Assembly: GCA_028749115.1 (NCBI GenBank)
Contig: JAQURD010000002.1
Coordinates: 1-53,428 of the forward strand
DNA: 53,428 nt
Direction of reading: 5' to 3'
Origin: Acidobacteriota bacterium
Lineage (GTDB): Bacteria > Acidobacteriota > Aminicenantia > Aminicenantales > Saccharicenantaceae
Both the position numbers and the translations under genes were made by a program. Below the pieces are notes generated by a model that saw only the letters and a list, made by a program, of their open reading frames with translations, was not told the origin of the DNA and ran no database searches. Shown piece after piece: positions 17,569 through 26,152 of the stretch (position 1 is its first letter; every line of letters begins with the position of its first letter).

Positions 17569-18414
17569 TCAGCGGATAGCCTGTTTGAAAAAAACAGGCT
17601 GGGCAAAAGAGGCCCGGTGAATTTCTTCATTGTAATACTTAAGGCCAGCCGGTATCCTCAACTTCTTTACTTTTAGTGGATCAATTTGATCAGAGAGGAA
17701 ATTATAACACCACGTGCCAACCGGATAAGTCGGAACGGGGGCAGAATAAAAACGGCTGATGCTGAACATTTTCTTTAAAAATTTCGCTTTCTGGCCATGT
17801 TCCTTTAGATGAAGAAGTTGTGAGCCAGACTGGGCGGCTATAATTCCTCCTGGTCTTAATACTTTTTTCAGCTTAAAATAAAAATCCCGGGCATGCAAAA
17901 TAGCTGAAGGTCCAACTGGATCAGAAGAATCAACCAGAATAACATCAAACCTTTCCTTAGTCTTTTGAATAAAATCAAAGCCATCCGCAATAGCCAGTTC
18001 AGCTCTTGGATCAGACAGACTGGCCTCCAGCCAGGGAAAATATTGCTCGCAGGCCCTGATCACCTCCTGATCAATTTCTACCAGCCAGGCTTTCTCAACA
18101 GAGTGTTTCAGAACCTCCCGGAGAGCTCCCCCGTCACCCCCGCCGATAATCAACACTCTTTCTGGCTGCCGGCATGAACACAAAGCAGGCTGGACAAGCA
18201 TCTCATGATAAAAAAATTCATCTTTTTCAGTTGTCTGAACCAGGCCATCAAGAAATAAAACCCGTCCATAAAAATCATTTTGAATAATTTCTATCTTTTG
18301 ATATTTTGATTTCTTTTCATATAAAACGTTTTTAACCTTAAAAAATAATCCGGATGAAGGCGTCTGATATTCTCTGGCCTCCTTTCGATTCGAAGATACC
18401 GCTTTAACTTTCAA
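17569..18414 (-). CDS. speE: Spermidine synthase (polyamine aminopropyltransferase)
   Basis: 281 residues. Transfers an aminopropyl group from decarboxylated S-adenosylmethionine to putrescine. Seen: LFLDGLVQTTEKDEFFYHEML, IIGGGDGGALREVLKH (nucleotide-binding loop), the acidic VEID, and the active-site loop VDSSDPVGPS. The frame is open to a TTG at 18438, but GGGAGG ends 5 bases before another TTG at 18414, which also fits the family's N-terminus better. No speD or speA/speC is adjacent. It lies 80 bases upstream of the preceding minus-strand gene's start region, and could be its own unit. Confidence 0.93.
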   Translation of the reverse strand: MKVKAVSSNRKEAREYQTPSSGLFFKVKNVLYEKKSKYQKIEIIQNDFYGRVLFLDGLVQTTEKDEFFYHEMLVQPALCSCRQPERVLIIGGGDGGALREVLKHSVEKAWLVEIDQEVIRACEQYFPWLEASLSDPRAELAIADGFDFIQKTKERFDVILVDSSDPVGPSAILHARDFYFKLKKVLRPGGIIAAQSGSQLLHLKEHGQKAKFLKKMFSISRFYSAPVPTYPVGTWCYNFLSDQIDPLKVKKLRIPAGLKYYNEEIHRASFAQPVFFKQAIR

Positions 18415-18495
18415 CTTTTCCTCCCTGGGAACAATCAATTAAGCCAGGGTAGTATAAAGAACATAGGTCTTCAAGTCAACTTAACCGGCCGGTTC

Positions 18496-19272
18496 TCAGA
18501 GGCAAATGATCAGAATGAGACCGGCCAGCAACAACCGGTAGATAACAAAAGGCATAAGTGTTCTCGTTTTGAGAAAAGTAAGCAAAAACTTAATAGACAG
18601 AAAACCAACTAAAGCCGAGGTGAGAAAACCAAGAAAAAAAGGTCCTTTGATCTGGCTCAAGGAAATTTTTGGCAATTCCAGTAGAGCTGCCCCGATGATA
18701 ACCGGGGTTGACAGCCAGAAAGAAAAGCGGGCAGAATCATGCCTTCTAAAGCCAAGAAATAGAGCAGCCATGATGGTCATGCCTGAGCGGGAAGCTCCGG
18801 GTAAGATAGCCAGGCTCTGGGCCAGGCCGATAATCATGGCCTGAGCGAGAGTCAGTTTCTCCAGACCTGTCTGGTTTTTAGCTGAGCGGTCGGCCAGAAA
18901 AATTAAGCAGGAAAAGAAAATAAGGCTGACAGCAATTAATTCCGGCTGGCGAAAAACTGTTTCTGCTTTCTCTTCAAGAAGAAAGCCGGCCAGAGCACCG
19001 GGAATAGTCGCCAGAATGATAAACCAGAGATAATGCCCCTCAGGAGCTCTGGGCTGTCTGAAGCCGTCTTTTATTATTTTTATCCAGTCTTTCCAGAAAA
19101 AGCAGACGATAGACAGAAGAGTTCCCAGGTGGAGCATAACATCATACTCAAGCCCCTGATAATTCCAATGGAATAGGAAAGGAACAACCGCCAGATGAGC
19201 TGAACTCGAAATTGGCAGGAATTCTCCCAGACCCTGAAGAATTCCCAGCACCAGGGCTTGCAAGTAGCTCAT
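18496..19272 (-). CDS. uppP: Undecaprenyl-diphosphatase
   Basis: 258 residues, about eight membrane helices. Removes a phosphate from undecaprenyl diphosphate to recycle the lipid carrier for peptidoglycan. The two family signatures are present: QGLGEFLPISSSAHL near the N-terminus and LPGASRSGMTI in the second half, containing the catalytic Glu, Ser and Arg. The ATG at 19272 has AAGGAG 8 bases upstream; a TTG one codon earlier is less likely. The SpoIID-like cell-wall gene lies just upstream on the same strand, which suits a shared envelope role. Confidence 0.95.
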   Translation of the reverse strand: MSYLQALVLGILQGLGEFLPISSSAHLAVVPFLFHWNYQGLEYDVMLHLGTLLSIVCFFWKDWIKIIKDGFRQPRAPEGHYLWFIILATIPGALAGFLLEEKAETVFRQPELIAVSLIFFSCLIFLADRSAKNQTGLEKLTLAQAMIIGLAQSLAILPGASRSGMTIMAALFLGFRRHDSARFSFWLSTPVIIGAALLELPKISLSQIKGPFFLGFLTSALVGFLSIKFLLTFLKTRTLMPFVIYRLLLAGLILIICL

Positions 19273-19360
19273 CAACCAGACTCCTTTGAGGCAAAAATTT
19301 GAAGCCAGGCAAATTACTTTTTTTATTAGTCAAGAATGATGTCATACTTTCTTAGCTGGT

Positions 19361-21589
19361 TCAATGGATTTTTTCAATTTTTATCTGGCGATAATAATGT
19401 CCAAGAATGTCTTTATAGCTGGCTCCTGCTCTCGCCAGTCCATAGGCTCCTACCTGGCAAAGGCCGACCCCGTGCCCCCAGCCGCGGCCGGTAAAAATAA
19501 AATGAGATAACTCATGGTGGCTATCATACTCCCTGTCGATAAAAAATAAAGTATCTTTTAAACCCAAAACCCATTTGATCTTAAGCCCCGACACATTAAC
19601 CTGCTGTCTGTCGCCTGTTATTTGAAGGGAAGCTATCCGGTTTGATTTTCCGCGCCTGACAACTTTAAGATCAAGCAGGTGGCCGAGACCAGGATAATAC
19701 CGGTGAACATTTTTCTCCAGTTCATCCCGGCTAAGCCTGACCGTCCAACGGTTATAGATAGAATTCCGGTCAAGAAGATTGGTCTCCGGCGGACAATCTA
19801 CCTGCAGGAGTTTTAAACAGCCATTTTCCTCCATCCAGCTTATTTTTTCACCGCCCAGAAGATTCAGCTGCCTGGCTGGATAGATACCTTCTTCAATTTT
19901 TCTCAATAAATAGAGTTCAGGTGTCAAAGCCAGCCAGCGTTTTTCCTGGCTCTGGCCGTCCATGACTTCTATCAGGTCATCTTTTTTAGAAATAAACAAG
20001 CCATGATAAAACAGGTCATCCAGCCAGCTGAGACTCTTCTCCAAGATATAAGCCCATTCGGCCCGGGTCACTTCTCTTTTCAAATTGCTCTGCCGGAGAT
20101 AAGAAGGAAAGATACCCGATTGAATAAGATAAGCCAGGCCTTTCCGCTCAGTGCTTTTGAGTTCAGCTAGCTGAGGTGAGGCCTGCAATAAATATTTAGC
20201 CTCGCTCTCCAGGACAAAATTAACGGCTTTCTCCTGCCAGCCAAAATAAGCAATCAGCCACCGGCTCAGATCAATAAAATTCAGGGTGGTTTGCCCCAAT
20301 TGAAAATTTCCAGAGGCTGACTGTTCGTTAATTTTTTTAAAACAGGAGGCAGATTTTAGTGAATTTTCTATTTCCTCAAAAGTCACTGGTTTTCCAAAAT
20401 AATCAGCTTCATCTTCAGGCACAATCAACCCGAGAGCCAGAAGAGGCATAATCTGGCTGGTGATATCCTGATCGCCTATTCTAACCTTCAGAACTGGTTG
20501 CTCTGTCTCAATCAGCCATTCCGGTTGCTTCTCCAGCCGGCAATTTGTGCTCTTTAGATAAGGAACCGGCTGGCTGGAAAAGACATTCTCCACATCTTCT
20601 GTCATTCCTCCGCAAGTGCTGGTATAAAGGGCATCAATCAACTGGCCTTTATAAGTAATAATCTCCCCGGCTGTTTCTTCGACTGCCTGGCTACTCAGAG
20701 GATGCTCAGCAGACAGGCCGCCATAGACCTGAGAACTCTGGGTATCAGTCAGGTCAAAACCAAGGTGGCCGTAACGTCCAAGATTCTTTAAAGCATAAGT
20801 TCTGGCAGCTACTGCCTGGGCCTTTAATGCTTCTAGAGCATTAAAAGTATTGGGAGATAATTCGAGTGGAACAACACCTTTCAAATAATCTTCAAGATTA
20901 ACGACATTCACCAGAGACAATCTGGCCGAAGTGCTCTTAAGAATAAATATCCCGCGATAGCTACGGCCATCCAGGGTCAGAAAACTTTCCTGCTGAGCAG
21001 GAATAAAATAAAGATCAGCCTCCCCGCCAAGTGACAATAAGCGGTGATCAATCTGCAACCAGGCAGTACCTGGCTCGGGCAAATTTATATCTTCTTTTAA
21101 TATCCAGATATCTTGAAGACCAATCTTTTCCAGGCGATGAATCTCTTCCAGAGCCTGACCCCTGGTTAGAAATTCTCCGTATTTTACCACATAGACAGGC
21201 CCGCTCACTCCTGATTTTTCGCTGACTACTACCCCGCCATTCAGTTTTTGATTTAGACTGGAGGCCAGCATTTCCGCTTCCTGGCGGTCTGCTGATTGAG
21301 TAATCTGCAGTGAAAACTTCTCTGACAGTTTTTCCCGGGTCACTCTGATCGACACCTCATCAGTTTCTTCCGCCAGCAACCGGTATTCCCGCCCAACTTC
21401 ATAGACCTTCATACCGGCCGAAGCAGTAATGGTTGCCTGTTTCAAGCCAGTGACCAGGCCAACTTGTATTACTGGCCGAGGGATTATATAGCCATGGAAA
21501 AAATCAACATCACGGCCAAATTCCAGCGGACTGGCAATAAGAAAAAAAGCAGTTATACAAAGACTGCCTAAAATTTTCAAAACCTTCAT
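19361..21589 (-). CDS. Large exported SPOR/SpoIID (LytB-like) peptidoglycan-active protein
   Basis: 742 residues, over twice the length of ordinary SpoIID proteins. An N-terminal signal peptide is followed by a SPOR-like peptidoglycan-binding segment (about 90-165). The SpoIID core begins with LEDYLKGVVPLELSP, which holds the Glu used for glycan-strand cleavage in characterised SpoIID, and AQAVAARTYAL. The conserved STCGGMTEDVE follows near residue 330. The other end of the fold, RGWGHGVGLCQVGAYGLARAG, appears only in the last 50 residues. Between them lie roughly 300 inserted residues, partly helical, partly resembling an S-layer-homology-like tail (TRAEWAYILEKSL). It probably acts on denuded glycan strands in the periplasm. 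UppP follows downstream. Confidence 0.87.
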   Translation of the reverse strand: MKVLKILGSLCITAFFLIASPLEFGRDVDFFHGYIIPRPVIQVGLVTGLKQATITASAGMKVYEVGREYRLLAEETDEVSIRVTREKLSEKFSLQITQSADRQEAEMLASSLNQKLNGGVVVSEKSGVSGPVYVVKYGEFLTRGQALEEIHRLEKIGLQDIWILKEDINLPEPGTAWLQIDHRLLSLGGEADLYFIPAQQESFLTLDGRSYRGIFILKSTSARLSLVNVVNLEDYLKGVVPLELSPNTFNALEALKAQAVAARTYALKNLGRYGHLGFDLTDTQSSQVYGGLSAEHPLSSQAVEETAGEIITYKGQLIDALYTSTCGGMTEDVENVFSSQPVPYLKSTNCRLEKQPEWLIETEQPVLKVRIGDQDITSQIMPLLALGLIVPEDEADYFGKPVTFEEIENSLKSASCFKKINEQSASGNFQLGQTTLNFIDLSRWLIAYFGWQEKAVNFVLESEAKYLLQASPQLAELKSTERKGLAYLIQSGIFPSYLRQSNLKREVTRAEWAYILEKSLSWLDDLFYHGLFISKKDDLIEVMDGQSQEKRWLALTPELYLLRKIEEGIYPARQLNLLGGEKISWMEENGCLKLLQVDCPPETNLLDRNSIYNRWTVRLSRDELEKNVHRYYPGLGHLLDLKVVRRGKSNRIASLQITGDRQQVNVSGLKIKWVLGLKDTLFFIDREYDSHHELSHFIFTGRGWGHGVGLCQVGAYGLARAGASYKDILGHYYRQIKIEKIH

Positions 21590-21733
21590 TTTTCTCTCTT
21601 TATAATCTTTCTTAATTTTTTATAATTTTAAAAAGTTAAAAAGGCAGGCTTAGAGTGGCAGGCCCAAACGAAGCAAACCAGTTGCATCCCCATTTAACCT
21701 CAATATAATCTACCATCTTATTTAGATATACTA

Positions 21734-21762
21734 TATATAATGCTTCCTGATTAGATAGTCAA
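21734..21762 (-). promoter_or_regulatory. Downstream promoter (P2) of the SpoIID-like gene
   Basis: Minus strand TTGACT (21762-21757), 17-base spacer, TATATA (21739-21734). Predicted start near 21727, leaving a leader of about 140 bases. Its -35 overlaps the -10 of P1. Confidence 0.5.
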
Positions 21763-21789
21763 TATACCCGACTGCCGGGTGATTGTCAA
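21761..21789 (-). promoter_or_regulatory. Upstream promoter (P1) of the SpoIID-like gene, with palindromic spacer
   Basis: Minus strand consensus TTGACA (21789-21784), 17-base spacer, TATATT (21766-21761). The spacer contains ACCCGGCAGTCGGGT, a perfect 5-bp inverted repeat with a 5-base centre, well placed to be an operator. Confidence 0.55.
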
Positions 21790-21890
21790 GACAGGCCGCC
21801 TTTTTCCTGAAACCTTGACCGCAGGCTTAATTTTCCCCCAAAAAAGTTAGCCCTGTAGATATTCTGCTGGCAGATGGCTCCTGGCAGGTC

Positions 21891-23888
21891 TTATCTCACC
21901 GGCCTGAACCTGATGACCACTCCCCCGCCTGGAGCCAGGTTTATTTTTAAGCTGCTCCCAGAACTTACCTCCATCTTCAGTTTTTTATAATCCCCGGCAT
22001 AACGATCAGCATTGATTCCATCCTGCCAGATTTCAGCCAGCCAGTTTTTACCCGCCTCAAGAAAATCCAGCTTTACATCGAATGTCCTTGGCGACCAGTC
22101 AGTCATTCCGCCGAGATACCAGCCCTCACCATTTTTTCTGGCCACTACCAGATAATCACCAATTTTAGCTTCAAGAACCCTGGTCTCATCCCAGATGGTT
22201 GGGACAACAGACAAAAAGTCCATAATTTCCGGTTCTTTCAGATAAGCCGAAGGAGAATCACATAGCATTTGCAAGGGTGATTCATAAACAACATACATGG
22301 CCAGTTGATGACAGCGGGTTCCCTGGCTCATTGGCAAATCAAAAACCGGCCTGAACTGCTTTTCCTGAGCATTACGCATAGCACCCGGGGTAAAATCCAT
22401 CGGCCCGGCAACCATTCTAATGAATGGAATCAGGACATCATGCTCCGGTGTAACAGCCGCCGCCCATTTACTGGTCTCCAGCCCCAGAACACCCTCTTTG
22501 GTCAGGATATTTGGCCAGGCCCGCCTTAAACCAACTGGTTTATGTGCTCCGTGAAAATCAACTAGCAGATGGCGTCTGGCAGCCGCTGAGGCACAACGCT
22601 CATAAAAATTGACCATTTTCTGGTCATCGCGGTCCATAAAATCAACTTTTATTCCTTTTACTCCGAGGCGCTGGAAATAATCAAGGGCCTTCTCAAGCTG
22701 CTGATCAAGAGTATGCCAGATACACCACAGGATGACTCCAACTTTCTTCATCTGCCCATATTGAATCACTTCTCCTAGGTTCAATCCTGGCTTAACTTTA
22801 AAAAGATCAGATGGATCAGACCAGCCTTCATCCAGCAGGATATACTCCAGTCCGTATTTTGAGGCAAAATCAATGTAATATTTATAAGTTTCGGTATTTA
22901 TACCCGATTTAAAATCAACATCGTGGATATTAAGGTCATTCCACCAGTCCCAGGCTACCTTGCCAGGCTTAATCCAGGACGTATCCTTGAGCTCATTGGG
23001 CGGTGATAAGCGGTAAACGATATCACTACTAACCAGTTCAGCATCATTTCCAGCCAGTAAAATCAGTCTCCAGGGATATTGCCGGTTACCCCTTGTCTCA
23101 GCCAGATAATTTTCCGCCTGAATTACTTCCAGTTCGCGGTCGCTTCCCTGACGCCATCTTTCCTCTGCCGGATAGGGCGCGAATTTGCCGGCCAGCCGCG
23201 CTAACCCCTGATTATTGCCAGTCAAAAACATTCCCGGGTAATCATTGACATCAACATCAGTTATAGCTACCTTAAATCCATCATTTAATTCAACCACTAC
23301 CGGTGCATAACCAAAACGCTCTGAGCCGATATCCTTCAAAGGTAAATAACTGTAAGTGCTTTCAAAAGAAGTATGAAGACTGTTTAAAAAAGGAAAATAG
23401 ACATGATAATTCTCTGGAAAAGTAAAAGTAGCCTCCTCTTCCCTGATTTTGATCGGAACCCGGTAGCCAGTGTAAAACCTGTAAGCCACACCATCATCAT
23501 ACACTCTAAAGATCAGACCAAAATTGCCACGGAATTTGAGGTTAATTTGTTGACAGCGATCAACCACTGTGGCTCTTTTTTCTCTAATAACTGGAATGAT
23601 TTTATCCTCGATGTTCGTTCTGTTAAGATTTTCAAGAACAGGATGCTTGCCCAGAACAACATTATCATTTATGGTCATGGAAATGGGTGACGGGCTAATT
23701 ATTTCCTTCGAGTTAAAATAAACCGAATAGAAAATTTGGCCTCTCAGTTCAATTTTGAGTTCGACCCTGTTGTCTGGAGATTTAGCAGAGATAAACGAAG
23801 ATGCCCTGGATTGAGCCCGCAAAGAGATAGAGCTAATAATAAAAAAAATAACAGCTAACGGCAGGAAACCAATATCTTTAATTTTCAT
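21891..23888 (-). CDS. Glycoside hydrolase family 97, probable retaining alpha-galactosidase type
   Basis: 665 residues, the full GH97 length: signal peptide to about residue 26 (SLRAQ), N-terminal beta-sandwich, central TIM barrel from about 300, C-terminal beta domain. The barrel carries LLDEGW and GIKVDFMD. Asp416 in KVDFMD lines up with the nucleophile Asp415 of the Bacteroides enzyme BtGH97b, and Glu471 with its acid/base Glu470, so the retaining branch (alpha-galactosidase-like) is favoured over the inverting SusB branch. Acts outside the inner membrane on alpha-linked sugars. Ribosome site AGGAGGTGAG is near ideal. The LolA-like gene is divergent; no sus-type binding genes adjoin it. 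Confidence 0.9.
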   Translation of the reverse strand: MKIKDIGFLPLAVIFFIISSISLRAQSRASSFISAKSPDNRVELKIELRGQIFYSVYFNSKEIISPSPISMTINDNVVLGKHPVLENLNRTNIEDKIIPVIREKRATVVDRCQQINLKFRGNFGLIFRVYDDGVAYRFYTGYRVPIKIREEEATFTFPENYHVYFPFLNSLHTSFESTYSYLPLKDIGSERFGYAPVVVELNDGFKVAITDVDVNDYPGMFLTGNNQGLARLAGKFAPYPAEERWRQGSDRELEVIQAENYLAETRGNRQYPWRLILLAGNDAELVSSDIVYRLSPPNELKDTSWIKPGKVAWDWWNDLNIHDVDFKSGINTETYKYYIDFASKYGLEYILLDEGWSDPSDLFKVKPGLNLGEVIQYGQMKKVGVILWCIWHTLDQQLEKALDYFQRLGVKGIKVDFMDRDDQKMVNFYERCASAAARRHLLVDFHGAHKPVGLRRAWPNILTKEGVLGLETSKWAAAVTPEHDVLIPFIRMVAGPMDFTPGAMRNAQEKQFRPVFDLPMSQGTRCHQLAMYVVYESPLQMLCDSPSAYLKEPEIMDFLSVVPTIWDETRVLEAKIGDYLVVARKNGEGWYLGGMTDWSPRTFDVKLDFLEAGKNWLAEIWQDGINADRYAGDYKKLKMEVSSGSSLKINLAPGGGVVIRFRPVR

Positions 23889-24251
23889 CTCACCTCCTGC
23901 ATTTCTGGTTACCAGACAGGCGAGCAGCCAGGCATCTGCCAGTCAGGTGGCTGGCCCGGGATAGCTTGAGGCCAGGCCTGGCATCCTGTCTATTTTCTTA
24001 TCTTATTTAAAAAACAAACAAACGACAAGAAATTCTTTCAGACAGAATTCAGTTCTATATCCGGCACCTAAGGCTCGCTGGCTGCTGGCCAGCCACCTCA
24101 TTACAGGAAAAACCCATCGATTCTTTTACTGCCACCTTTAAGGGAGCTTTTTACCTGGCCTTACTTCCGTCTCTTTGCTTTTTTCGATCATTTCTGACTA
24201 TCATTATGTGCTATTTTAATTTATAATAGGAAAAAATCTTAGGAGGTTGAT
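23889..24251. other. 363-base divergent intergenic region between GH97 and the LolA-like gene
   Basis: No credible reading frame. It holds a GH97 promoter candidate (24000-24028) and two palindromes, GCCAGGCCTGGC at 23971-23982 (inside the GH97 leader) and a TGGCTG/CAGCCA inverted repeat around 24089-24105. No convincing plus-strand promoter with both boxes was found, although TATAAT occurs close to the LolA-like start. Confidence 0.5.
24000..24028 (-). promoter_or_regulatory. Promoter candidate for the GH97 gene
   Basis: Minus strand TTGTCG (24028-24023), 17-base spacer, TAAGAT (24005-24000). The leader to the GH97 ATG would be about 105 bases. Confidence 0.35.
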
Positions 24252-24986
24252 ATGAATCATCGAAAAATTGAATCAGGCATTATTTTGTGCATGCTTATCC
24301 TGGGCTTAAGCCTTATGCCTCTTGGCGCTCAGCCCGAGAAAGACATCCTGGAGAAAATGATTACGGCTATGGGTGGGCAAGAAGCTCTGGCCGGGATAAA
24401 AGACAGCAAAACCAGCGGGACAATGGAAATCACTCAGTTCGGGCTGACTTCTCCTTTAACTATTTATCAAAAGGAACCTGGTAAATTTCGTCTGGAAATG
24501 GAAGTCATGGGTTATAGTGTAATTCAGGTCTACGATGGCCAGAAAGCTCAGACAACCAATCCCCAAACCGGGGGAATAATAGACATTCCGCCTGATCAAA
24601 CTAAAGCCATAAAAAAACAGGCCCTGGGCAACCAGGCTTTGCTTAACCCGGCTAAACTTGGCATTACCTATACCTATAAAGGGGAAGAAACTGTAGATGG
24701 AAAGAAATGTTATGTTCTAGAACAAAAATTTCAGGATGGAGATGTAACCACTTTCTATCTGGAAGCTAGTACCTATTTGCCTTACATGACGAAAACTAAA
24801 GGTCTTGACCCTTCCGGAACCGAAGTAGATACAGAGACTCGTCTGACTGATTATAGAAAAATCGGCAAGACCATGGTTCCCTTTTTGATCACAGTCAATC
24901 AGGCTGGAAGTGAGTATGCCCGCATGACAATCAGTGAGGTTGTCCATAATACCGGACTGGAAGACTCATTATTTGTCCTTAAATAA
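24252..24986 (+). CDS. Exported LolA/outer-membrane lipoprotein-sorting-like protein
   Basis: 244 residues with a signal peptide ending near PLGAQ (residue 27). The rest resembles the LolA/LppX superfamily as seen in short secreted proteins that bind lipids (PF17131-like): ILEKMITAMGGQEALAGIK, repeated strands such as FRLEMEVMGYSVIQVYDGQKA, then KKCYVLEQKFQDGDVTTFYLEASTYLP split over the middle, and a C-terminal FLITVNQ. The expected fold is an open beta-barrel holding a hydrophobic ligand. True LolA identity is not claimed, even though lolC/lolD homologues lie on the opposite strand nearby. AGGAGG lies 6 bases before the ATG. The transcript ends in a strong terminator. Confidence 0.75.
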   Translation: MNHRKIESGIILCMLILGLSLMPLGAQPEKDILEKMITAMGGQEALAGIKDSKTSGTMEITQFGLTSPLTIYQKEPGKFRLEMEVMGYSVIQVYDGQKAQTTNPQTGGIIDIPPDQTKAIKKQALGNQALLNPAKLGITYTYKGEETVDGKKCYVLEQKFQDGDVTTFYLEASTYLPYMTKTKGLDPSGTEVDTETRLTDYRKIGKTMVPFLITVNQAGSEYARMTISEVVHNTGLEDSLFVLK

Positions 24987-25054
24987 AAAATAATCAAGGC
25001 TGGCTCTCAACAATTAGATTGATAAGCTGATTGAATGGAGCCAATAAAGGAAAA

Positions 25055-25096
25055 GCTGGATGAGAATCAAAGCTTCTCATCCAGCTCATTTTTTTT
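25055..25096. terminator. Bidirectional terminator overlapping the fabZ 3' end
   Basis: Perfect 12-bp stem GCTGGATGAGAA (25055-25066) / TTCTCATCCAGC (25074-25085), 7-base loop. The plus side continues into TCATTTTTTTT; the minus side into CTTTT. The fabZ stop codon is in the loop and its last codons form one arm. Confidence 0.85.
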
Positions 25097-25516
25097 CAAC
25101 AGGCCGGCGACCAGCCTGGCTTCAACCGCTATGTCTTCGCCGACCAGAGCCTTAGACTCAAAAGTGCAAAAACTGGTTCTCTGCTTTAACATTTTAACTG
25201 ATAATCTCAGTTGATCACCTGGAACAACTGTTCTCCTGAACTTGGCTTCTTCGATCTTGCTCAGGACAACAAAAACTGAAGCTGGATCAGGGTGAGAATG
25301 ATATAGTAAAATACCTCCCGCCTGGGCGAGAGCTTCTACAATTAAAACTCCGGGCATAATTTTCCTTTCAGGAAAATGCCCGTTAAAAAAAGGTTCATTA
25401 TAGGTAACATTCTTTAAGGCCAGAATACTGTCCCCGGGCTTTAATTCCAGGACCCGATCAACCAGGAGAAAGGGATACCTGTGTGGTAGCCACGCCTCAA
25501 TTTTTTCTTGCTTCAT
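25067..25516 (-). CDS. fabZ: (3R)-hydroxyacyl-ACP dehydratase
   Basis: 149 residues. Dehydrates 3-hydroxyacyl-ACP in fatty-acid elongation. The family signature is complete: [11 protein letters not shown], then [26 protein letters not shown] with the catalytic His and Glu. Slightly hydrophilic tail (KKNELDEKL). It is the last gene of a long minus-strand run and sits 18 bases after ompH, the same order (bamA-ompH-fabZ region) seen in many Gram-negative genomes. Its final codons double as a terminator arm. The ribosome site is weak, so coupling to ompH translation is likely. Confidence 0.96.
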   Translation of the reverse strand: MKQEKIEAWLPHRYPFLLVDRVLELKPGDSILALKNVTYNEPFFNGHFPERKIMPGVLIVEALAQAGGILLYHSHPDPASVFVVLSKIEEAKFRRTVVPGDQLRLSVKMLKQRTSFCTFESKALVGEDIAVEARLVAGLLKKNELDEKL

Positions 25517-25534
25517 GATTTATCATCAGTAAGA

Positions 25535-26080
25535 TTACTTAGCGGGAGTAGTCCCTTTACTGGCATCATACCTTTTGATAACTTCACTGGTCAGATCTAT
25601 AGTCGGATTGAAATATAGAACACCACTAGCTCTGAGATCCAGAATTAAGTCCAGGCCTTTTTCCTGTCCGAGTTTGCTGATGACCGGCATAACTTCACTC
25701 TGGATTTTGAGAATAAGTCTTTGTTGAAGTTCCTGCATATCCCTGTTGGCATCTTCAGCCAATCTCTGTCTTTCAGTTTTTTTCCGGTCAAGATCGGCAC
25801 TTAAAGATAAAACAGCTTCCTGGGTCATAGTCAGTTGCTGGGTGTTAAGTTTGGTTTCCATCTGTCTGATCTGGTCATCAGCCTTCGAGAGATCCTGCTG
25901 GTATTTCCGGTTTTTCTCTTCTAATTGGGCAATAGCTTTTTTGCCTTCAACTGATTTTTCCAGGATTTCCTGGGAGTTGATAATTCCTACTTTGATAACC
26001 TGCTGGGCTTCAGCTAACAGGCTAAAAGCAACCACCATCATTGACAGAACTAATAAGGATGTCGCCAGTTTTTTGTACAT
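25535..26080 (-). CDS. ompH: OmpH/Skp-family periplasmic chaperone
   Basis: 181 residues. A signal peptide ends near LLAEAQ; the mature part opens with VIKVGIINSQEILEKS, the usual Skp start, then a long charged helical coil (about 45-130), and ends with LILDLRASGVLYFNPTIDLTSEVIKRYD. Skp forms a trimer whose tentacles hold unfolded outer-membrane proteins on the way to BamA, whose gene lies immediately upstream. AGGAGGAG is 7 bases from the ATG. Confidence 0.92.
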   Translation of the reverse strand: MYKKLATSLLVLSMMVVAFSLLAEAQQVIKVGIINSQEILEKSVEGKKAIAQLEEKNRKYQQDLSKADDQIRQMETKLNTQQLTMTQEAVLSLSADLDRKKTERQRLAEDANRDMQELQQRLILKIQSEVMPVISKLGQEKGLDLILDLRASGVLYFNPTIDLTSEVIKRYDASKGTTPAK

Positions 26081-26152
26081 CTAACTCCTCCTAAAAATTA
26101 ATGCTCCTTAATTTTACACTTTTCCATTTAAAAATTAAAGAAACTCTTTATC

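Larger units (their letters stand above)
21590..21890. other. 301-base intergenic region with the spoIID-like gene's leader
   Basis: No reading frame of interest. The left 60 bases are A+T rich leader. Two overlapping minus-strand promoters lie at 21734-21789. The right end carries nothing recognisable beyond the 3' flank of the GH97 gene. Confidence 0.6.
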
